Shown: positions 17,724 to 24,638 of the stretch, piece by piece | Layout of the letters: each line of letters begins with the position of its first letter | Position numbering within the stretch: position 1 is the stretch's first letter | NCBI RefSeq assembly: GCF_039909015.1 | Contig: NZ_CP150919.1 | Location: 844,501 to 908,500 of the forward strand | Source: Pseudomonas grandcourensis | Lineage (GTDB): Bacteria; Pseudomonadota; Gammaproteobacteria; Pseudomonadales; Pseudomonadaceae | Direction: 5' to 3' | Length of the DNA: 64,000 nucleotides | Notes under the pieces: generated by a model | What the model was told of the DNA's origin: nothing | The model's input: only the letters and a program-made list of their open reading frames with translations | The model's database searches: none | Position numbers and translations under genes: made by a program

Positions 17724-18470
17724 TTCTTGCACGCTTTGGCCGTGACGCTTGACCGCATTTTCGAGCGGGTATAACAATTGGCGCACGGATCGCTGTCGTT
17801 GACAGCACCTGCCCAGGTAGCCAGAACCTTCAAGGCTACGCCACTTGGTGGTGGTTCTCCCGAAGTGCGATTAGCGTCCGGCGGCTCGCACGGTCACTCC
17901 CCAAGAGTGATGGATGCCTACTCGACTTATCTGTCCACTGCGGCAGACGATGGATCTTCCTCGCTGCGCTGCAGCAACCTCACCTCTCGACGCACTTCGC
18001 TGCGCCAGACTGCGCCCGTCTCTTTCTTCTGGAAAGAGACGGGCGCTCGTAGCACTGCTGCAAGCCACGTCGTACAGGGCATTGCCGCAACTCTCCTCGT
18101 GACAATCGGCCTGACAAATCCGATTCGTCGCCATCCGCAACGACACAGGCACCGGTGCCGCAGCCAATGGAAAGGCTGCACCTGACTGACAGTCAGGCAT
18201 GCCCCAGGGTGTCTGGATCTTTGCCTTCTCCCACCCATGATCTCCAGGTGCCGAACTCGTCAGTCGGCACAGCCTCCACCCGCCCGCATCTTCGGATGCG
18301 TCTAAGGAGGCCAGATTCATGGGTTTATGCCCTTGCTCCCGGTTGTAAGGAGCCGTTCGTTCCGCGTCAGTGAACACCTCACAGGCCGCAGGGGCCTTGA
18401 TCCCTGATAACACTCAACAGCCGTGGCGGGACTACGTGAGGACAACCAGCAATGATCGAGGAGAGGGCCC
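17724..18470. other. Intergenic region with hairpins, upstream of DUF3987 gene
   Basis: About 750 bp with no supported gene. Structures seen: a perfect 15-bp hairpin at 18012-18046 (GCGCCCGTCTCTTTC and its complement, loop TTCTG), a palindrome GGCACCGGTGCC at 18149-18160, and a 7-bp hairpin CCTGACT-GAC-AGTCAGG at 18181-18197. It is a plausible place for an origin, a transfer site or a long regulated leader of the DUF3987 gene. Confidence 0.5.
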
Positions 18471-19871
18471 ATGCAGCAGTTAGATCCGAAGCTTGAACTA
18501 CCACGACCACCTCGACCGTTGATTGAGTCGAACCCCGTGCCCCAGCCTTATCCGGTGCAGGCACTGGGTGGGATTCTTGGGCCTGCGGTTGAGCGTATGG
18601 CCGAGGTCATCGGCGTGCCCCAAGCACTGGCCGCGCAATCGGTGTTGGCCGCCTCGGCCCTGGCCACTCAAGGTCATGCGGGCTTACAACTCGACGGGAG
18701 ACATTATCCCCTGTCGTTGTACCTGATCACGGTGGCTGCGTCCGGTGATCGCAAGACCGCGGCAGACCGATCCGCACTGCTGCCAGCGCGCCAATGGGAG
18801 CGTGAACAGTGGCAACACTATCGTGAGCAGCTCTTTCGGTACCGTGCCGCACAGCGACAAGCGCAGCGTATCAATCCTGCCGATCCCGCCCCCACAAACA
18901 GCGTACCGCTCGAAGCGGAGCCTTCGGCCCCTCGGCTGATCACCACAGACCCGACGATCGAGGCCCTGATCAAGGGGCTCTGCCATGACTTGCCGAGCAT
19001 GGGGCTGTTCTGTGACGAGGGCGGACAATTCCTTGGCAGCAGCACCATGAGTCGGGACAACCGTTTGAAAGCGGTCACGACCTTGTCGTCACTCTGGGAC
19101 GGTAGCCCGATTGATCGTGCTCGCTCTATGGCAGGCGAAAGCCTAAGAGCCTATGACCGACGCCTGAGCCTGCACCTGATGCTGCAACCGTATTTGGCCA
19201 TGCAGTTACTCAGTGACCCGTTGCTGCAGGGGCAAGGCATTCTAGGGCGCTGCTTGATGACCTGGCCCACCAGTCTAGCCGGGCAACGTAGCTACCAGGC
19301 TGTCGACTTGTCCAAAGACGCCGCCCTCAAGCGCTATCATCACCGCCTTTCGGCTCTGTTTTATCAGCCTTGGTCACTTTCCGCTGACGGAGCCTTGCAG
19401 CTGTCAAAGCTGAGCCTCAGTCCGCTGGCGCGTCGTCGCTGGATTGATTTGCATGATGCTATCGAAGCTCAGCTGGGGGAGTTTGGCGAGCTGGCCAGCG
19501 TACGGCCCAGCGGATCAAAGGCCGCCGATAACCTGCTGCGCATCGCCGGCATTCTTGCAGTTGTGGAGGAGAGCAGCGTCGTGGAGGTCGACCATATCCA
19601 ACGGGCCTCCGCTTTAGTCGGCTACTACCTCACCGAGATCCAGCGCCTGACTGAGCAGGAGCCAGTGTGTCGAGTTAAGGAAGAGGCGGACCGGTTGTTG
19701 CGCTGGCTGCAGGTCAAAGATTGGAAGCGCTTCAGTATTCGAGACCTGAATCGCAACGGTCCCCGCTTTGCCCGTAAGAGCAGTCGCCATGCCACCAAGC
19801 TTCTGGTCGAGTTGCTTGATCATCAGTGGCTGATCACCGACGGCCACACCTTCGAGGTGCGCCATGTTTAA
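18471..19871 (+). CDS. DUF3987 (YfjI-type) protein, helicase/primase-like
   Basis: 466 aa, ATG at 18471 preceded by GAGGAGAGG. The protein has the DUF3987 pattern: an N-terminal segment GGILGPAVERMAEVIGVPQ, a modified P-loop region TVAASGDRKTAADR at about residues 84-98, the LITTDPTIEALIKGL and GLFCDEGGQFLGS stretches, and a C-terminal winged-helix-like end. Members occur in prophages and genomic islands beside primases and recombinases and are thought to work in element DNA replication. It begins a tight run of four genes with overlapping ends. The exact activity is unproven. Confidence 0.8.
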   Translation: MQQLDPKLELPRPPRPLIESNPVPQPYPVQALGGILGPAVERMAEVIGVPQALAAQSVLAASALATQGHAGLQLDGRHYPLSLYLITVAASGDRKTAADRSALLPARQWEREQWQHYREQLFRYRAAQRQAQRINPADPAPTNSVPLEAEPSAPRLITTDPTIEALIKGLCHDLPSMGLFCDEGGQFLGSSTMSRDNRLKAVTTLSSLWDGSPIDRARSMAGESLRAYDRRLSLHLMLQPYLAMQLLSDPLLQGQGILGRCLMTWPTSLAGQRSYQAVDLSKDAALKRYHHRLSALFYQPWSLSADGALQLSKLSLSPLARRRWIDLHDAIEAQLGEFGELASVRPSGSKAADNLLRIAGILAVVEESSVVEVDHIQRASALVGYYLTEIQRLTEQEPVCRVKEEADRLLRWLQVKDWKRFSIRDLNRNGPRFARKSSRHATKLLVELLDHQWLITDGHTFEVRHV

Positions 19872-20217
19872 TCTTGATGAAGCGCTGCGCAACCATCTGG
19901 CTCAGCGTCAAAAGGAGCCCAAAGCGCGATTTGTCGCCGCTACTGTCGCCACTTTGTCGCCACGCTCAAAACCAAGCAGGACGAGGGTTGTCGCCGCTGT
20001 CGCCAGTGTCGCCACCACCCATAAAGCTATCGCCTCTACGACAGCCATTATTCAATGGTTGAAAGAGGAGGGTGCGCATCTTTACGTCACCGACAACACG
20101 CTGTGTTTTCGCCCGACTGATTGGGCTCAGTTCGCGATTGTAAGTGCGCACTGGCGAGCCCTTTTGCATGATCTCGCGGCAGTCGATCAGGAACAGAAAA
20201 ATGGCTCGGGTCGGTAA
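19864..20217 (+). CDS. Island protein of 117 aa, function unknown
   Basis: The ATG at 19864 overlaps the end of the DUF3987 gene by 8 bases, indicating coupled translation. The N-terminus (MFNLDEALRNHLAQRQ) is helical. Residues 23-55 are a low-complexity VAATVATLSP..VVAAVASVATT stretch encoded by six TGTCGCC repeats. The C-terminal half (AIIQWLKEEGAHLYVTDNTL) looks folded, a possible small DNA-binding domain. No family was recognised. The DNA repeats may be the conserved feature and the low-complexity segment their by-product. Confidence 0.65.
   Translation: MFNLDEALRNHLAQRQKEPKARFVAATVATLSPRSKPSRTRVVAAVASVATTHKAIASTTAIIQWLKEEGAHLYVTDNTLCFRPTDWAQFAIVSAHWRALLHDLAAVDQEQKNGSGR
19932..20013. repeat. 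TGTCGCC repeat cluster 2
   Basis: Six copies start at 19932, 19944, 19955, 19989, 19998 and 20007, inside the 117-aa gene. Steps are 12, 11, 34, 9 and 9 bp, the mirror of cluster 1. Spacer bases between the 34-bp step and its neighbours also match the reverse complement of 17645-17723. Confidence 0.65.
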
Positions 20218-21181
20218 GCGAGCGGGGCGCAATTTCGGCTTCGGTCGCCAGCTTAGCTATGCTGGACCGCAAGCACTGAAAGACCTGTTTGGCGACGGCC
20301 ATTTTGCTTCCGTCAAAGCCCATAGTGATCGCTGGCAGGCGTTCGTGCATTGGTGTCGATCCGATGAAGGACCGAGGGTCAACGACGCGCGCCAGATAGA
20401 CCGCGAGATCCTCATGCGGTACGCCGTCCACGTGCGGGAGCAGGTTGATCAGGGCAACGTCGGCATTGCCACCGCGCAGAACCGACTGTCCAGCGTAAAC
20501 CGAACGATGGCCGCGCTGCGCGGTGATCAGTACGTCGAAATCCCGAGTCCGAGTAAGGCGCTTGGCTTGCAGCGCTCAAGCGTGCGTAGTGAGGCTCCGC
20601 GTGGCCAAGACCGTGCGCAGGTCAAGTTGATCGCACGGGCGCTGTCAGATCGTCAGCAATCGAGGGTGAGTGCCATTGTGCTCCTCGCCCGTGAGACTGG
20701 TATGCGCCTGCGCGAAGCGATCCTGGCCGATCTGCCCCGACTGCAACGTGAGATTCGGCAACTGGGCAAGATCAACATCCAGGATGGCACCAAAGGTGGT
20801 CGATCAGGGGCCTCGGCACCGCGCTGGATTACGGTAACGGATCAAGTTCGCGATGCCCTAGATTGGGCCAGCGCGACCTCACCCAATGGCAGTCGGAATT
20901 TGTTGGCGCCCGGCGAAAGCTACAAAGACTTTATGCAGGCAGTTGTGCGACCGGCACGGGACATCCTGCATGAGCATGGATTGAAAGGTTTTCATGAGCT
21001 GCGGGCGGCTTACGCCTGTGAGCGCTATGAGCAACTAGTCGGCTTTCCTGCACCCGTTAATGGTGGTCGTGTTCATCAAGAGGATCGAGCACTCGATCAG
21101 CGAGCCCGTAAGCAGATCAGCCACGAGTTGGGACATAACCGCATCGATGTGGTGAGTGCCTACATCGGAGGCCGGCGATGA
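20201..21181 (+). CDS. Tyrosine recombinase, Integrase_1-like
   Basis: About 326 aa from ATG 20201, which has AGGAAC upstream and overlaps the previous gene by 17 bases. The N-terminal half is a SAM-like core-binding domain (SDRWQAFVHWCRSDEG). The C-terminal half has all catalytic motifs: Arg in ARETGMRLREA, HELR in KGFHELRAAYACERYE, HELGH, and the nucleophile Tyr in VVSAYIGG. This recombinase type is common in Pseudomonas islands, next to DUF3987 genes, and differs from the P4-type integrase at the boundary. It may resolve element dimers or promote excision. The role is inferred. Confidence 0.8.
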   Translation: MARVGKRAGRNFGFGRQLSYAGPQALKDLFGDGHFASVKAHSDRWQAFVHWCRSDEGPRVNDARQIDREILMRYAVHVREQVDQGNVGIATAQNRLSSVNRTMAALRGDQYVEIPSPSKALGLQRSSVRSEAPRGQDRAQVKLIARALSDRQQSRVSAIVLLARETGMRLREAILADLPRLQREIRQLGKINIQDGTKGGRSGASAPRWITVTDQVRDALDWASATSPNGSRNLLAPGESYKDFMQAVVRPARDILHEHGLKGFHELRAAYACERYEQLVGFPAPVNGGRVHQEDRALDQRARKQISHELGHNRIDVVSAYIGGRR

Positions 21182-21447
21182 CGGCCGAGTTCGACATAGC
21201 GTTGTTCCTACGCCCCATGCTCAAAGGTGCACATGCCACGCAGCAGCGGCACATCAGGCAAGCAGAAAGGATGCACGAGGTGATTCGTGAACGCTGGGGT
21301 TGCGCGACTCCCTGGTCCTGGAGGGAAAAACACGTGAGATGGTTTCTGGAGCACTATTTGCGATGCTCAGCTCCAGCTACCATCTACTACTACGAGTTAA
21401 CCGCGGGGTTGATCCGCCGTAGAAAGGCAAAAGTCGTGGTTGCCTGA
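21178..21447 (+). CDS. Small island protein, 89 aa
   Basis: ATG at 21178 overlaps the recombinase stop (ATGA). The sequence is basic and helical, with WSWREKHVRWFLEHYL followed by an aromatic APATIYYYELTAGLIRRRK. This recalls the core-binding segment of tyrosine recombinases without a catalytic half. It is probably an accessory DNA-binding protein of the recombinase. No firm family assignment is possible. Confidence 0.6.
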   Translation: MTAEFDIALFLRPMLKGAHATQQRHIRQAERMHEVIRERWGCATPWSWREKHVRWFLEHYLRCSAPATIYYYELTAGLIRRRKAKVVVA

Positions 21448-21463
21448 TAGACCTTTAAGCGTG

Positions 21464-21508
21464 AGCCCCTGAGTATGGGAATGCGGAGCCTTCCCATACT
21501 CAGGGGCT
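21464..21508. terminator. 18-bp perfect hairpin between convergent genes
   Basis: AGCCCCTGAGTATGGGAA and its exact complement (21464-21481 and 21491-21508) with a 9-base loop. It lies between the plus-strand module and the minus-strand integrase and probably ends both transcripts, though neither side has a strong T run. Confidence 0.6.
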
Positions 21509-21613
21509 TGGCTGAAAAAGCGCAGGCATACCAGAGATCTGGCAACTGTCGTCACTCCTTTCGCCCTGCTACACGACACGGATCGTAGCCGGTGGCGCGT
21601 ACCTTTTGGATGT

Positions 21614-22870
21614 TCAGCGAATCGGTATGACGTTGCGATCTCTGGTTTGATTGATGGCCGATGCTGACAGGCTGCCGGTGGCCGCCTTCTGGATATGTTC
21701 ACTCCACCAAGCCATCATCGGACGCCGGCGTTCGATGTAATCCGTCCGGTTGTAGGCGCTACGAACTTCGTCCTTGTCGACATGCGCCAGTGCGACCTCG
21801 ATCAGCTCCGGATCCCAGCCATGCTCATTCAGGATGGTGCTCGCCATCGAGCGCAAGCCGTGGCTGACTAGACGGTCCTGAAAGCCCATGCGCTTCAACG
21901 CCATGTTGGCGGTCTGGCTATTGGCATGGGTGCGGGGATTTCTATCTGAGGGGAACACGTACTCTCTGTTACCGCTGAGTTGCTTGAGCGTCTCCAGTAA
22001 CGAAAGTGCCTGATCGGTAAGAGGGATTGTGTGCGGCCGACGCTTTTTCATGCGCTCTGGCGGAATGGTCCAAATGCGCTTGTTGAAGTCGATATCTGCC
22101 CATCGTGTGGTAGCTGCTTCGGCAGGGCGGGTCATCGTGTGCAGTTGCCATTCGATCAGGCAGCGGGTCGTGCGCTTGATGCTGGCGTTCGCGATTTCCA
22201 TCATGAGCTCGGGAAGCTCCTCAGGTGGTAGCGCAGCCATGTTCTCTTTCTTGGGTTTCTTGAACACCGCCCGAATTCCATTGAGGGGGTTCGCGAATAT
22301 CAGCCCGGAGTTGACCCCGTAGGTCATGATTTCGTTGAGTCGTTGGCTCAATCGTTTCACGGTTTCGAGGCTCCCTTTGGCCTCGATCGGACGAAGGATC
22401 TTGATAACCATCGGAGCAGTGATTTGAGAGAGCGGCGTTGTTTTCATGCTTGGGAAAACATGAAGCGTCAGCGATCTCCAAATGTCTTCGGCGTAGGCTT
22501 TGGTTACGGAGTCTTTCTTCAGCTCGAACCAGGCAGTGGCCACCTTCTCGAAAGTGTGTTCAGTCTCAGCAAGTTTGGCTTGCCTTACCTCATCACGCTG
22601 GGTTTTGGGATCAGTGCCCAAAGCGAGCAACTCACGCGCCTCTGCGGCTTTCTTCCGGGCGTTGGCTAGCGAGAGGTCGGGGTATGGACCAAGCGCCATG
22701 TTGATACGGCTTCTGGTCAACGGCTCGCGGTAATTGAAATTCCACATCATCGAGCCGCTCGCGCGTACTCGAAGCTGCAAGCCATCGCCGTCGCTGAGGA
22801 CGAAGTCTTTACCAGTTGCCTTGACTGCCTTGAGCTGGCGATCGGAGAGGCGGGTTGCGTTAGTAGGCAT
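21614..22870 (-). CDS. P4-type site-specific integrase
   Basis: About 418 aa from ATG 22870, which has GGAGG upstream; an earlier in-frame start at 22945 lacks one. The N-terminal arm-binding DUF4102 domain is clear (LSDRQLKAVKATGKDFVLSD, then GDGLQLRV). The catalytic part has Arg in MTRPAEA, HGLR in SHGLRSMAST, and LAHVDKDEVRSAYNR with the nucleophile Tyr. Integrases of this group insert elements at tRNA or tmRNA 3' ends, and this gene starts 187 bp from the tmRNA end and reads away from it. It is intact, so the element may still excise. Confidence 0.9.
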   Translation of the reverse strand: MPTNATRLSDRQLKAVKATGKDFVLSDGDGLQLRVRASGSMMWNFNYREPLTRSRINMALGPYPDLSLANARKKAAEARELLALGTDPKTQRDEVRQAKLAETEHTFEKVATAWFELKKDSVTKAYAEDIWRSLTLHVFPSMKTTPLSQITAPMVIKILRPIEAKGSLETVKRLSQRLNEIMTYGVNSGLIFANPLNGIRAVFKKPKKENMAALPPEELPELMMEIANASIKRTTRCLIEWQLHTMTRPAEAATTRWADIDFNKRIWTIPPERMKKRRPHTIPLTDQALSLLETLKQLSGNREYVFPSDRNPRTHANSQTANMALKRMGFQDRLVSHGLRSMASTILNEHGWDPELIEVALAHVDKDEVRSAYNRTDYIERRRPMMAWWSEHIQKAATGSLSASAINQTRDRNVIPIR

Positions 22871-22894
22871 GGGGGCTACCTCCAGCACCGTTTT

Positions 22895-22943
22895 GGTATC
22901 CTGAAAATAGCATTTGGTAGTCCGGGATACCACCTGGGATACC
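22895..22943. promoter_or_regulatory. Candidate integrase arm sites, right end
   Basis: GGGATACC at 22924 and 22936 (period 12 bp) and an inverted GGTATCC at 22895. They lie between the integrase start and the tmRNA end, so binding here could also repress the integrase promoter. The left end has the same motif and period. Confidence 0.55.
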
Positions 22944-23017
22944 AAAGCGCCTGGAACTCAGAAACCGTGCAAAGCCTCCATAAGCGCTGAAACCCCCGTA
23001 TTCACTGGATTTCAGGC

Positions 23018-23045
23018 ACAAAAAAAGACGTCCGTGGACGTCTTT
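23018..23045 (-). terminator. Element-borne terminator for tmRNA
   Basis: On the minus strand AAAGACGTCC / GGACGTCTTT is followed by seven T. It lies 12 bases past the tmRNA 3' end, on the element side of the junction, and replaces the original terminator now left at 11411-11441. Confidence 0.8.
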
Positions 23046-23056
23046 AGATGTTGAAG

Positions 23057-23080
23057 TGGTGGAGCCGGGGGGATTTGAAC
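23057..23080. other. Right attachment site in the tmRNA 3' end
   Basis: The last 24 bases of ssrA, including the acceptor strand and part of the T arm, match the degenerate left site at 11457-11481. The crossover must lie within the shared GCCGGGG to TTGAA segment, but its exact position cannot be fixed from one sequence. Confidence 0.65.
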
Positions 23081-23453
23081 CCCCGTCCGCCAGTACTCCG
23101 CTGTCGGTACTACATGCGTAGCCGTGTCTATTAAGTTAACCCTCAGCGACCCGACGGGCAGGGTGCTTTGGGCGAGTTGTGTAAGTTTTAGCCGCTTCGT
23201 CCACAACGTACTGCACGGCGATTCTGTTCTATATGACAATCACTTTGGGTTTACAGACATCCCCTGGTGATTGCTGGACCCGAAGGTACCAGAAGCTCAG
23301 GGCTAAGGCTGCTTACGCAGCGAGAGCGAATTCCTGGCCGTAGTTATCGTCATTGGCAACTATAAGTAGTTGCAACAGTGGATTTACGAGTTCTGTTACC
23401 AACTCGGCATGCACCTAAAGTTTCGCAACCGGCGTCGAATCCTAAACGGCCCC
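23057..23453 (-). ncRNA. ssrA: tmRNA (transfer-messenger RNA)
   Basis: 397 nt on the minus strand. The 5' end GGGGCCG pairs with CGGCTCC before the 3' ACCA as a 7-bp acceptor stem with one G-U pair. The conserved GATTCGAC and the T arm GGGGGTTCAAATCCCCC are present. The tag reading frame (23357 down to 23316, TAA at 23315-23313) encodes ANDDNYGQEFALAA. It rescues stalled ribosomes with SmpB, whose gene is at 33382. The 3' end serves as the insertion site of the element, and the RNA sequence remains intact. Confidence 0.97.
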
Positions 23454-23547
23454 GAGCCTGATGCTCTGTGAATCAAGTGAGCAGCAGGCCTATACAGTGT
23501 ACGTCATCGCGCCCCGGAAGGCCAACCCGAAGGTTGACCACCACAGA

Positions 23548-23826
23548 TCATGGGGTTGGCTGGTTGCTCTGTCTGTCAGCGAGTGCCAATGCCTGGGTGA
23601 CCTCGGTGACGCATTTTCTGTCGTCTCCGGAGGCTTGTGAGGCTTCGGCGCTGGACATCAGTCTTTTGATCTCCATTGAGGTGTTTGTGGCGTTCGCCGG
23701 CAGCGCATTCACTTTGCCTTTGAGCTCTTGCAGCTTGCTCGTACAAAGGTTGTTGTCCGCAGCAAATACAGGAGAGGCCAGCATGGCGGCAGCAATGAAC
23801 AGGCCAGCGAGTGTGGTGCGTTTCAT
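23548..23826 (-). CDS. Small secreted protein, paralogue 1
   Basis: 92 aa from ATG 23826, with AAGGAGAT upstream. The signal peptide (MKRTTLAGLFIAAAMLASPVFA) is followed by a helical mature part with two cysteines (NNLCTSKL and DRKCVTEV) that could form one disulfide. The gene downstream in the genome (24162) encodes a protein with the same plan, so this is a duplicated pair. The location is periplasmic or extracellular; the function is unknown. Confidence 0.75.
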   Translation of the reverse strand: MKRTTLAGLFIAAAMLASPVFAADNNLCTSKLQELKGKVNALPANATNTSMEIKRLMSSAEASQASGDDRKCVTEVTQALALADRQSNQPTP

Positions 23827-24021
23827 GGGTATCTCCTTGAGCTGATGGTCTCGATGCTGTCGTATGAACGGACGGCCAAGCCGAGCCCGAAAAATCGCCA
23901 CGATCTGACGGGGCCTACCTCAAAGACTACGATTCAACGCAAGAATTCGGTTTTTTCAGACAATGTGTCGAGCTTTTCCAGGGATGCGGGTGGTTACACA
24001 TTCTCAGACCCCAGATGCAAC

Positions 24022-24044
24022 AAAACCCGCAACTGGCGGGTTTT
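24022..24044. terminator. Terminator between the two paralogues
   Basis: AAAACCCGC-AACTG-GCGGGTTTT, usable on both strands. On the minus strand it follows the gene at 24162. A second hairpin, GGCCAGCC-CGAA-GGCTGGCC, lies nearer that gene at 24130-24149. The rest of the 23827-24161 gap shows nothing else. Confidence 0.7.
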
Positions 24045-24161
24045 GGTTTGCTTCGTATCGGATGCAGCCGGGCTTCGAGCTCCCGGCTGGCAGTACCCGG
24101 TTGTTGATGTACGCCAACAAGGCCGGGAAGGCCAGCCCGAAGGCTGGCCCTGAGCTGAGCG

Positions 24162-24437
24162 TTACTTCCCGCCTTTGTGCGCGTTCGTGACGTCCATAAT
24201 GGTTTGGTTGGTCTCGGCGATGCAATCATCAATACCTGCCTTGGTGCCTTTTGCCTGGTCGGCTTTGGCTTTCTTGACGGAGGCCTCCACCTGGTCAAGC
24301 ATTTCCCCGGGAATCTGTGCCTTGCCGTTTTCGATGGTTTGCAGGTTGACCGCGCATTGGTCTTTTTCGGCCGCAAACGAAGTGGAAGCCATCATGGAAG
24401 CAACAACGAACAAACCTAACAGCACAGAACGATTCAT
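24162..24437 (-). CDS. Small secreted protein, paralogue 2
   Basis: 91 aa from ATG 24437, with AAGGAG upstream. The signal peptide (LLGLFVVASMMASTSFA) and two spaced cysteines (KDQCAVNL, IDDCIAET) match the layout of the protein at 23548, though the residue identity is low. The mature part is helical and lysine-rich and ends in AHKGGK. No known family was recognised. Confidence 0.75.
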   Translation of the reverse strand: MNRSVLLGLFVVASMMASTSFAAEKDQCAVNLQTIENGKAQIPGEMLDQVEASVKKAKADQAKGTKAGIDDCIAETNQTIMDVTNAHKGGK

Positions 24438-24594
24438 GTGTTTCTCCTTGGACTGAAGGACCAGGCATTGCTGGTCATCAAAACGGTCTACCGAGTTTTA
24501 GGAGGTCCCACATTAGCGGGACTTGATCATTGGACTGCGGCGGCACGTCAGGGGTCTGTTTTTCTGCTGTAGAACTGTCGATTCCGGTAAGAGG

Positions 24595-24630
24595 CCTCAA
24601 GGAAGGCGCATTAATGCGCCTTCCTTGAGG
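24595..24630. terminator. 36-bp perfect palindrome after the lactate operon
   Basis: CCTCAAGGAAGGCGCA and its complement around TTAA, nine bases beyond the stop of the dehydrogenase gene. It is a strong hairpin on either strand without a T run. Confidence 0.6.
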
Positions 24631-24638
24631 TCCAGCTT

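Larger units (their letters stand above)
11457..23080. mobile_element. Integrated element of about 11.6 kb at ssrA
   Basis: The element is bounded by the degenerate tmRNA 3' copy on the left and the intact tmRNA 3' end on the right, with a P4-type integrase next to the right boundary. Contents from the left: an AT-rich non-coding stretch, a 1693-aa nuclease/NTPase gene, a 1.3-kb gap with repeats and hairpins, a DUF3987 gene, a 117-aa gene, a second tyrosine recombinase, an 89-aa gene, and the integrase on the opposite strand. There are no conjugation, capsid or transposase genes, so it is a small island mobilised in trans or by excision only. The cargo gene is clearly AT-richer than the flanks. 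Confidence 0.8.

Noticed and set aside
17540..17833. Open frame of 97 codons on the minus strand over repeat cluster 1
   Set aside because: Its middle resembles the 117-aa island protein, but only because the DNA repeats are shared; the two parts match in different frames. Treated as an inverted repeat copy and not as a gene.
17871..18413. Open frame of 180 codons on the minus strand upstream of the DUF3987 gene
   Set aside because: No ribosome site, it crosses the perfect 15-bp hairpin, and the composition (many Cys, Arg, Ser) is that of a chance frame in GC-rich DNA. It was kept as non-coding.
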